64,000 bases of DNA. Origin: Acheta domesticus (lineage: Eukaryota; Arthropoda; Insecta; Orthoptera; Gryllidae). Location of the stretch: positions 37,099,890 through 37,163,889 of the forward strand of contig JAHLJT010000631.1 of assembly GCA_031308135.1 (NCBI GenBank). Reading direction: 5' to 3'. Below, in pieces: positions 1 to 12,000 of this stretch; the first letter of the stretch is position 1; every line of letters begins with the position of its first letter. The translations under genes were made by a program, and so were the position numbers. The notes under the pieces are model-generated. The model was not told the DNA's origin. It worked only from the letters and a program-made list of their open reading frames with translations, and ran no database searches.

Positions 1-27
1 AATCATGAAATGCTGCTTGAAAACATT
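1..27 (+). CDS. GDPGP1: GDPGP1 exon (partial, 3' end of exon)
   Basis: Nine codons reading NHEMLLENI, followed by a GTGAGT donor at 28. In the family this stretch directly follows the histidine-triad-like HxHxH segment. The splice is phase 0 into the exon at 518. The call depends on continuity with the later exons, because the piece is too short to identify alone. Confidence 0.7.
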
Positions 28-3000
28 GTGAGTAATAGCTACATTAATTTTTCTTCATTAATTCAAAATTGTAGACTAAAATATATATACTTTTATTATT
101 GATAGTATAAGTATTTAAAAAATAAAATTATTTGGTAAAAATGCAGTATATGGTATGGTTCCTTTCCTTTTTATGGTTAAGAAATTAATAAGAAATTTCA
201 CTGCTCTTAATTTTTTACATGATGTTTCCATTGAAATAAATATAATGTACAGGGGATCTTTTGGGGCAAATTCTTTTGCCTACAGTTAATCTCTAGTTGT
301 AGTGGTGTTGAATTCTTTTGGACAACCACTTTGAACTAGTATTTGAAGATAGGAAAATATTTTCCTGCAACTACAATATGTTTTGTATACTACAGTGATT
401 TAATAACAATGATTTGAAGAGTGCAAGTGGTTAATCGCAGAGTAACTGCATTTTCTGAAGGGATTTAAAACTGAGATGCATGTTTATGCTGTTACCGAAA
501 TTTACATTTCTTTGTAGCAAGTTGAGCATCTGTGCGGAGAGTGTTATGTGCTAACAAAATATCCTGCTAAAGGCTTTGCTTTCCAATTGAGTGGGGAGCA
601 CAATCTACTTACACTTGCCAGGTATTGGAACTTTTCATTCAACATGCCTTATTCATTTTCCATTTTGCTTGTAAAAATAGTTAAAATACTGTTGCAAAAA
701 TGCAAATTGTTAATAATCTAACACAAATTCATAAAATTACTTTTGTGAATAACTTTAGTAATCATAAATTGTACCTTTTCTTCTGTGATGTATTTTTCAT
801 CTAAAAATAAACAATTATTATGTTTAATAATAAGTTTTGTAATTCTACTTTTTGCTCTTAGTTCTGTGCACAAGTTAACTAGTTACTTACAAGAGTGTAA
901 CATTGCTCACAATGTTTACATTACACGTGGTCAGTCATTCAACACCAACAAAGAAAGAAAAATATTAGATTCTGTGCGTGTGTATGTTTGGGCCAGGAAA
1001 CATTCAACAGGTCAGTTAGAAAAATTGTAGAAGATATTAATCTATTCTTAATTCCAATTTATTATGTACACTTAGAAGCTTCTGAGATATACGGAAGTAT
1101 GTAATTACTAAATATTTAATATATTTCTTTTTATTACAGAGCCAAAGAATGTTCAATGCTTTGATCCTGCAATTTGTGAACTGTTTGGGCATTTGGTTGT
1201 GAAAGGTATGTCTATCAACATGATTAGTGAAATATTTACCATTCTTAGTTCATGTATCCTCATGTATAAAGTTATATGTAATTGTGTTAGGGTTTTTATG
1301 AATTTTGAAGTTTCACAAATGTCATTTATCAGTCAGAATTTACTTCTAAGATCCTGAAATAGAAGAAATTTTTGGGTGTAGCAACTCTGCCATGTTTTAA
1401 CACTCTGTTGTGGAGGGATGAGATTGAGCTTACTGAATCCAAGTGTTTCTAGTTGTTAGAGAATAAAGACATACAGTGGCCCAGCCAGTGGCTACCAGTG
1501 GTACAGCATGAGGGGAGGCAAGTGAACTACTCTACTCATTGAAGGAAAGAAATTAAAATAATAAGATTATTAGAGCATTTTAAAAGTGAAAGCCAAAAGT
1601 TGTGCCGAGTTAGCACCCTGTCTGCAAAGACTAGAAACTCAAAGAGTATAGCCTCAGATGAACTGTCAAGGATAAATGAAATCACTAAGGGGAAAGCAAC
1701 CTGGTAGTTTGGGCTCGAAGGGACATGGGTTCAAATCCCACCTTGGGCATGGATGTTTGCTTTAAGTGACATGACAAGGTGGAGCTTATTCCAACCACCG
1801 TGTGTGTGTGATTGCCTGCAAGCCAGAGGGAATAACCTCTGTAATGGGTCTACAGTTATGAGAGCACCACATCACTTGAAAAATGTCTGTTCTTGGTGCT
1901 GCTGTCTACCCACACTTTTCCACCGAGTATCACAAAATACTAAATTTACATGATAGTATGCATTTATGAATCCATGGAAGTCATTGGGGGTACATTTCTA
2001 AAACTAATCGGTAATAAAAATTTGATTTAAAAAATAAATTTTTAATATTCATTTACTGTGAGTGATATTGATCTTATTAGTGATTAGCTTAAGTGACTTT
2101 GAAGTTCATAACCAATTAATAAAAACAGACTTTTTGTTTACCAATTCAACTCAAATTATGAGACCTGTATTGTATTATGAAACCAATTACTTTAAGCAGC
2201 CGTCCAGTGGTTCGCTTAATCCGTAAGTTTGTGGGCTTTTGAAATTGTATTCATGAAATTGAATTTTAAATCCTAAACTTAAATAGGATAGATTGTTAAA
2301 TTTTAAATAAAAATAAAACGTAGCTAAGAACCAGTTGATATGTGACATTAAAGATTTTTTAAATTTTTTAAAAATTCTGTCACAATTCTGTGACAGTGTT
2401 CACAGTCAGGTTGACAAGCCAAGAATTTTGCATAGAATGTATTTTGGAGTAATCCTCCATTAACTTTTATATTATAGTCTGTAATCCATAAGTCATGTCA
2501 AGAGTCCTGAAGAGGACCGCCAGGTAGAATATCCACGTACGTGCCTCTTTCGTATGCGCTTGTGCAACACTACCTGATGACCAGAGTTGGGAAGGAATTA
2601 GGAAAGTGGTAGGGTTTAGGACACTTTCACAGGGGTTACACTAGCCCTTGTGAAGCACCCAAACTCATTTTGTCTGAACAAATTTCACATCAGATTGTCT
2701 GGGAATCGGACCACCTTGGTGAAAGGCAAGTAACTTCACTGTGAGCCATGAGACAGACATTCTGTTTTCTTTTCAGCTTTCTAGAATAAATGTTATATTT
2801 TATTGTATTCTTTTTGTATTGACTTTTTGTTTTGGGTTAGCTATTACTTTAGCTTTATTAATTTTTGTCTGTAAATGTATTATGACTGACTTTTTGTCGT
2901 GAACTATTATAAAAGATGGCTAATGAATTTCAATGCTACCCAATTTTATTGTTTTCACTTTTACTATTGAGTTTGTAAGGCCTCGCCAATTTATTTCATT

Positions 3001-6000
3001 TTTTTTAAATGTGCTTGAAGAAATGTTGAGAACTGCTGGTGTAGTGGAATATACAATCCAATTGTTCAAATGTTTTTCAAAAGGAAGAGTAACAATTTTA
3101 TTATTCTCTTTGCTGATCCATTACTGTTCAGAAATTTAACTTGGTAGATTCTGAGATTTCAGTCATTTTCAATTATATTCAGAGGCAGATTAATAACTTT
3201 GTCGCCTGTAGGCATGAAAAAATTGTCACCTTTTGTTTCTTTTTCAAATAACTCAGGAAAAATGTTATATATAAAAACAAGTATAATTTATGTTTAATAA
3301 TTGGACCCACATATATAGGACACCTTCAAGTAGATGAACAAAATGATATATATTTAAGTATGCATAATTTCTAAAATATTTTATGAATTATTTATTCTCA
3401 TTCTAAACATAAATACATAAACTTATTGTAGTTAAAAAGAGCTGTTTCTAAATTAATTTGCGAATATTTAATAATTTTGTTCAAAAACTTATAGATACAA
3501 ATTAAGAAAATAGAAAAATTGCTCATGAAAATATGCCCCTGGTCATATTTAAATGAATAAGTGACATTATGTACCAGCTGAGATAGCTGAGGGCAATAAC
3601 TGTTGCTGCTATAGCACCTCTAACCCTGAAGTCGTAAGATTCAAGTCCAGGTGATGGTGAATTTTCGACACTGAGTAGTTGATTGAATTCAGTTGCAGTC
3701 TGAGAGTGAAATCTAGCAACCACCTGCTCTGATCATTAGTTTTCTGGGATTTCCCTGATCAATATGGTCCTATAATGATAATACGGTATATAATCATATC
3801 AGACAAATGCTGCAGCATTTCCAAAAGAAGAGGGCCATGGATCTCATGCAATCTCTTTCCTCATCCTGCACCTGCATGTGATTGAGATAACATTAGATAT
3901 TTCTTGGGTCACATCATCATAATGACTGATGAATAGGAAGAGGAATTTTATGCCCTAAAAAATCTTGAAATATGCTTTTAAAAATATTCATTTATGACCT
4001 ACAAATTCTAAATATGCACTTTAATATGCAATTAAAATTAACAATATTTCATTTCCTGCATTAACCTTTCTTGAAAAAAATCAGAAGAAGCGTGCTTGGA
4101 ATGAAAAGATCTATTTTTGTGCAATAATATAATCTACCTTACTTCATGGGAGAAATAATTAAAGAAAATATTCACCTTAGTGAAGTGCATTGTATGTCTT
4201 GTTGCATTTCTTCTGCCTGGTTTAAAGAAAAAATATATCAAGAAATTTCCTACATTTGCCTAAATATTTTATTATCTACAGAAAAGAAAAACTAGTATGC
4301 TACAGAATGGCACAGACATTCTGTATTAGTATTCTATTTCCTTTGGTATCAGCTAGCTATTCGGTCTTGCCAAATTCTCTTGCCAGCTGCCATCTATCAC
4401 TCCCCACATTACAATTTGTTAACATTTTCTTAATTTTTTGGTTTCGTAATGGTGGAGCAAAAATATTTTAAGAATATTAAAGAACAGTAAAACCTCATCC
4501 CCAATGGCAATTTTCTTTGAGAAATTTGAAGCCATTTTTAAAAAAGTTGCATATAAGTGCTAATGTAAATGCGAAATCTAAGGTCTTTTTCACAGAAAAT
4601 TGTTGAGTTTTCGATAAACATCATTAGAGGTCATTTGAAGTACATCAACTCACACATAAAATAGTGTTTACAAATTGCTGGAAATGTGCATATTAATGGT
4701 GTGAGGGATCTTTAAAAAAAATTACGTATGTGTAATTTTTTAAAATAACAAAAAAAATACCCCAAAATGAACTTTAAGTCATATTAAAGAGTGCAATTAG
4801 CATTATCAGGTTCAAAAAGTTTGAAGAAAACATTTGGAGCCATTTAAGAGAAAATGGCGTTTGAGCGTTTCTCAAAATGCGGAAATTTGAACAAGTTTTC
4901 TCAGAATTAAAATAAACATTATTTTTCTTTTTTATGATCAGTATAGTCTCTAATTGTATAGAAACAGTTATGCAGCAGAAAAGATTTTACTTTTAACTTA
5001 GATTTGTGTACCGACTTTAATTGTTTAATGTCATCTGGCAATGCGTTGTAAAGTAACGAATATGTATGTGAATTTCTTGTAGTGAGCTGTTGATACTGAC
5101 ACTTGATAAACGTCATTTCTACGTGAGTTGTAATTATAAATAACAATATTGCATGAAAATCTGTTCCCGCTGTTAAGTAAGTCAAGTTGACAAGTATTAC
5201 AGATTCGTAAATAAATAGGCAAGGCAATGGGAAGAGGGATCACGTGACTGGCATTTTTTATTATTCGAATAATTTTCTTTTGCAATCTAAAGGTCTGGGT
5301 ACTACAGGATGAACTTCCCCAGAATATTATGCCATATCTCAGGCGGCAATGTACATTTGCATAATACGCGCAACGAGCTGCATGAAGGCTGACAAAATTT
5401 GAAAGAACTCTGAATGCGTGACATAATGAACTTAATTTAGTTTTTAATTCTGTTATATGTACATTCCATTTTAGTTTTGAGGGAATTGAGAGACCTAAAA
5501 ATTTTGATACCTTAACATCAGCTAATTGCATATTGTTCATTTTCAATGGAACATGCGATTGACGATTTGAAAAGCAACTAGTGGTGCTACAGAATGGCAC
5601 AGACTTTCCTGTATTAGTTTTCTATTTCCTTGGGTCTTCGCTAGCTATTCGGAATTGCCACATACTCTTCCTTGTTAGCTGCCATCTATCATCGCACAAA
5701 CTACATTTTTTTGCAATTTTCTTAATTTTTCAGTTTCCTATTGGTAGAACGGAAATATACAATTAAAATACGGACGGACAGACAGACGGACGGGCGTTTT
5801 CTTTTCAATAGGTTTTTCGGTATCAAGGACCTACAAAAGAGGGGTTCTGGCTACACCACGTATTAGGGGATTTTTTTCTTAATTTAGCAACTGGATTTAT
5901 GCACTTTTTCGTTATCACCGCTCGTCAACTAATTTTTTTTCTGGCAAATATTGGCCATTTTTTCGCGCAGCATTACACAACTTTCCCTATACTACGTATA

Positions 6001-9000
6001 TCACTCCGTGTAGAAATACCGTACTGGTACGAAAGGACATTACATACTTATCTTTCCAATTCTTTGCCAATTGAGCACGGGGTCCCGAAAGGTTCAATCT
6101 TAGGTCCTATCCTCTTTTTGTTGTACGTAAACGATATTCCTATTAAAACTATTAAAAATAGAAGAGCGGTCCTGAATGTTCTTTGCAAAACAGAAGCAAT
6201 AAAAAGTACGATTTCAGAAGTTTCAAATTGGTTTCGTAACAAATTTACAGTTAACGAAAGAAAAACGGTTTCAATGCATTTTTACTTTCCCGTATACGTA
6301 CGTATACACTGAATGATATACGTAGTATAGGGAAAGTTGTGTAATGTTGCGCGAAAAAATGGCCAATTTTCGGCGGAAAAAAATTATTTGCCGGGCCGTG
6401 ATAACGAAAAAGTGGATAAAAGCAGTTGCTAAATTAAGAAAAAAATCCCCTAACACGTGGTATAGCCAGAAACCCTGTTTTGTGGGTCCTTGACACCGAA
6501 AAACCAATTGAAAGGAAAACGTCCGTCTGTGAACACTGCTAGCGCCTACACGTACGATTTCTTCCAAAGTGTATATTCCCCGGTCGATGTGGTTCTAGTC
6601 GAAGCTTTGAGATTTTGAAAAAGATTCTGTAAAATTTGGGGGTACTTTACATGAAGCCCCCCGGACATTTTCAAAATTTTCTCAAAAATGGCTCCAAATT
6701 TTATCTTTAAATTTCTTGTAAGAATAGAGTAAAATACACTTATTAAGAAGGCATAGGTTCGATTTTCATGGATAACTCTAAATTTTCAAAAATTGCAAAA
6801 GTTTAAAATTTTTTCGGCGTCTTTCTGGAACTACAAAATTGAAGATAGAGATTTTTCTAAATAAAATTTGTTGTCCAAAGTGAGTTCTTTCATTAAGGTC
6901 ACGTATATTTTTTTGAAAAGTTGAGTAGTTTTCGCGCAATATTGCGTACAATATGAGCAATTTTAAATTATTACAAAATAAGATTTTCTCAAAAACGGCT
7001 CCAAATTTTTTCTTTAAACTTTTGGTAGGTATAGTGCCTAATGTATTTTATGAGATGACAAAACGTCATATTGCTCTATTCTTTGTTTTTTTTTAAATTG
7101 CAAAAATGTAATTTTTTTTACTTGTCTCTCACGTCGTTAATATTTACATTAGCCTTGATTTGTTAACATTATTATATTAAGGAGTACATGTGCTTTAAAT
7201 AATGTTAAGTACAGTTTCTTGAAAACAACCGTTTTCTATGAAAAGTAGCTTAAAATTCCGCATTTTCAGAAATGCTCAAACGCCATTTTCTCATATTGCA
7301 AATTTTTTCTTGAAACTTTTGTGACGGCTAGTTCTAATTACACTCTTTAATATGACGTAAAGTTTATTTTGAGTTATTTTTTTGTTTTTTTTTTCAAATA
7401 TTATATAAATGTAATTTTTTTTAAAGATCTCTCACCTTTTTAATATGTACATTACCAACAGTTTGTAAATATTATTATATTTGGGAGTGTAAGTGCTTCA
7501 AATAACTTCAAATAAAGTATTTTGAAAACTCAAAAGTTTTCTTTAAAAATGAGTTTCAAATTTCGCATTTTTAATAGCGCGTAAACGGAAATTTCTTTAA
7601 AACGGCACGTATTAAAAAAATTTCATTTAGGACTAGGTTTTTGTGTTTTTTAATATTCCAAAGGAATATTTCCGTTCTACCAATAGGAAACCGAAAAATT
7701 AAGAAAATAACAAAAGACTGTACTTTTGGCGATGATAGATGGCAGCTGGCAAGAAAGAGTATGTGGCAATTCCAAATCGCTAGCGAAAACAGAAGGAAAT
7801 AGAAAACTAATACGGGAAAGTCTGTGCCATTTTGTAGCGTCACTAGTTAAAAAGTGGCTTAATTTTTGTTGTTTTGAAAATATCTGGAAATATTCCTGTA
7901 CATAAAGGAGCATTGAAAATATGAGTTAACGGATGTATAAAGGCAGGCGCACGAGTTTTTAATAAGCAATCCGGAAATTCATCTAAACCAGACGAATATT
8001 TATTTTTTAGTTTACTGACTATTCTGAGGTTTTCGTTGGGAGACGTTTCGGAAATAAACATCATATCAGAAATTTTTGGGGAAGCGTATGATGTTGAATT
8101 TTGTGGTTTTAGTCCCTTCGTGAGATCAGCCGCAATTATAGAAAAGTGTTAGATGAGATTCGCAACGTTTTCCGGATTACTTGTTTCTCTTTCATTATCC
8201 TTTAAAACATCATTCTCTACAAGGTATCGAGATGATGTGGTTGTATTTTTTACGATGTCCCACATTGCTTCAGTTTTGTTATTAGCGTTAAAAATACACT
8301 ATTTTTCATTATTTTTGCTTGAACTGTTACTTTTCTTAAAATTCTTATGTATTCTCGGAAGTGTACGTGGAAACCGGGTGATATGTTATGGTGTTCAGAA
8401 ATAAAGTAAAGTGTACGTTTGTTTTTACACATGTTCCACTTCCTTGTGTGATCTAAGTATTACTTTTGCTTGAAATATTTAATTTTCTTTTTTTTTTAGA
8501 GGAAAGTACACATTAAAGTGAAATGAAAGCTCTGAGAAAAATAATGTATATTTTTCATTTGTGTCAACAGCGTTATAAACAGAGTCCCATGATTCCTTCA
8601 GCATGTCGTCCGTTTTTTTTACATGCAGACCCATGAAATAATTAATTTTGAAATCTGTGTCTCTCCCTCACCGTTAATATTTATAATTATGGTCTTGTCA
8701 TATACATTATCACATATATGAATACTTTAACCATTGCTTTAAATACCTTCTAATGAAGTTTCTCAATAATTCGACAGTTTTGGGTTAAAATTAGCTTTAA
8801 ACTCCACAATTTCAGAAACTCTCAAGCGACGTTTCCTTAAAAAGGGCCCATTTTTCAGTGAAAATGTTCATAGAGTAAGAGGTTTTTCTCTCTATGATAT
8901 ACTTAGTCATATTTTAATCCCACAATTAGAGATTCATGGAAAAATGAGAAAAAAACTGTGAACATATTTCAGGCCCCAATAGTTGGCAAATCAGAAGAGT

Positions 9001-12000
9001 GTGGGCAATAAAGAAAATGTAGCAAAGACTAAAGAGATAAGGAAACTAACTAGCACGAGATGTCTGTGCTATTCTTTAGCAGCACTAGTTTTTTTTTAAG
9101 TCGTGCGCCATTGCGTTTGTAGGCATTTACGGTTTTGTAAGTTGTTGACCGTCGGTTTTTGTAGCTTTTAAATCAAAAATGCTTTGGATTCAGTAAAGTC
9201 TGGTCTAAAACTCTAACTTATTTATCTCTTTAACATGTTTATGTGTGTGTAATTGTATTCAATTTGGTTACTATACATTGTCGAGTCATGGAACTATGGT
9301 TGCGTGTATGCATCTTTGAGGAGAGCTGCAAGAACTTCACCCTATTTTATTTGAATTGTTTGTATTTAATTTACATAAAAACAGTTAAAAACTGTGCGAT
9401 GTGCTACGGGGAGAAGTGTATTCTCTGCACGTTTTCTAAATTCTGAGATCCCTACCTTAAGCCATATACAAGTTGAATTCTGAATACAAAAGGAAATGAG
9501 CCTTCTTGTCAAGAATTTATAAAATATTCGCTCCGGTATAATAAAACCTATTTGCAAGGGAAAAATCAGCTATTGATTAGTGCCCTTATCCCTCATCGTA
9601 CCCTTCGTACGACGCGACAATATGGAGAACGATAATCTTTTACCCCTGGATTCTACAAGACGTGGACAAATAGTGAAGTTACATTTACGTCCAGAAGCAA
9701 AACACGGGACCATCTCAGAATTTGCTCAAAGGATAAGGGAAACGACGAAAAACCTGATCGAGGCGGGGATCATTTGGTTGGGATTTGCATATTATACGTA
9801 CAATATTTTTTATAATCTAAACGTCTTGGAATTATAAGATGTACTTCCTCAGAATATTATTCCGTATCTCAGGTGGGAATGAACATTCGTGAAATATACA
9901 TAAGCAGTATGGAGACTGACTGAATTTGAAAGAATTGTGAATGCGTAGCGTAATGAACTTAATTTTGTGTTCAATTCATCTAAATGGACGTTCCATTTGA
10001 TTTTTGACTGAATTGAGAGTCCTAAAAATTTTGTTACCTTATCATCAGTCAATAGCACATCGTTCACTTTCAATGAAGTACAGAATTGTTTATTTAGAAT
10101 GGAAAACTGCATTGAAACGTTTTCTTATCATTTGCTATTAATTTGTTATTACTAGGGCCCGGATTATTATGTACTAAAAATTAGAAAAAATATGTATATA
10201 TTGTAAAGAAAAATGTTAAACTTTAATTATTATATCAATTCGTTTTAATAAAATACTTCTGCTTAAATATTCATCTCCAGACTTTATGTACTTGTAAAGA
10301 CCAAAATTAAAACATAATATTCATAATTGTTATTTACAATGGTCTTTGTAACAATGAGAAACAAATATTTGTTTCAAATACTTAGAAATGAAACCCAACA
10401 TGTCACTGTTCAACGCTATTCACAGATTAGGGAATAAAAACAATGGTGGTTGATATTTAGTCAATGGAGTCTTAGCACAAATTCCGCTTTCTTTATTGAT
10501 GTTCTTACCCAAGACGCTATTACTAGACTTCTCTGAAAAGATACACCAAACTTTGCCTGTGACAAATTCCCAGTCTGCGTTTCCACAAGGTTTAAGCCAA
10601 TCGCCGTGAATTATTTTCTGTCCTTTTTCTTATCCAAAAGTTGCACTGCCACATCGTGATTTTACTTCAGATTTTCACCTCACAGAGATACTTTACAAAC
10701 AAGAGTTTGGGCTCGCGTGTAACAAATGGGGAAAGAAAACTGTCAATGGCGCTTTCTGAGTTGCGTTGGTGCGTGTACTTGTAATTTTTGGCGAAGGGTA
10801 TAAGGTCAAGGGAGACCTCTGGAAAATGCGTTGTCGGCGCGAGTTATCGCCAGCTATACATAATTTTCAAACACCAACTTCCTTTCGGAGCAGTATTTTG
10901 TTCTCGGTTATACTCGCACTTAAATCCAGAAACTGAAAGCTTTAGAGTGCAATAACTCCTTGCCCTTTTGTAGGATATTGCTTGCTGCAATATCAACATT
11001 TTTACGCGATGCAATAGCGCCAATTTAGAGAGGAGGATGCAGAAAAATTGTGTGTGACAATGCTGAATTGTTTGTTTGGGTGATTCCTTCAAAAAAAAAA
11101 AATAGAGGATAAATGAAGAATTATACAAAAAGGATTCAGAAAAACAGATATATTAAGAAATATTTTAAAATATGTGCTTTTGAGTAAAGTATATGAATAT
11201 ATGTATTTTTGGATAAAATATGTAAATGCATGTACTAAAAGGTCAACGTTTTTAGGCACTAATCGACATTAAACGTAAATATATCGTGATTTTGACTTGA
11301 TAGAGTTAACTTACAGAAATATGTAATTACATAATTATCCGGGCCCTAGTTATTACAGAATCAATTTGAAACATCTGATATTGTACTATTTACGGTTTCT
11401 TTATTGCAACTAGAATATTCGTATAATCTGCAAAGAGAACTGTTCTTCCGTTTTGAATATTCGAGGGCATATCGTTTATGTAGAGTAGGAAGAGAGAGAG
11501 AGAATAGGGCCTAAACCAATCCTTGCGGGACTCCGTGTGCAATAGGCAACGAATCGAAATGTGTGTGTAATGTATCCAGGGGGAGGGGGTCTCTTGCGCA
11601 TCGTATCCGACTTCAGCCAGTGAGCTTCAGGCACGAGTTTGCGTCACAGTATTAGCAGGAATTTTAAATGCAGCCAGATATCCAAATGATCACCTTGTTA
11701 CAAGTTATTAAAACATATATACAGCATTTCGTTTAAATATTGCATCTTTTACACCATGGTGTTAGTCTTGGTTGGTTACCGTTGAAAATTGTCACTTTAT
11801 ACCATTTTCAAAATGTTACTCGACACAAACAAGGAGGCCAGCGTCTGGTCTGGCTTTTCAATCCAAGTGCCCAAGCTGTGAGCATGTGGTTCATGACGCA
11901 AACTGGTGCTGCTCAGAAAGAGGAAAAATCGGTGCGCCAGAGAAACACCCATATATTTCCACCATGATTCCATCATTCCAGTACGGTCTTTCTACTCTCC

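Noticed and set aside
5577..7847. One 2.27-kb transposon with ~190-bp terminal inverted repeats
   Set aside because: The inner A arms are also inverted and a LINE piece lies between them. Two head-to-head E copies explain it better, and ACTAGT is present at every D end so it is not evidence of a TSD.
5577..7847. Polinton/Maverick assignment for family E because of long inverted repeats and a 6-bp ACTAGT
   Set aside because: No polymerase, integrase or capsid coding sequence, and copies are far too short.
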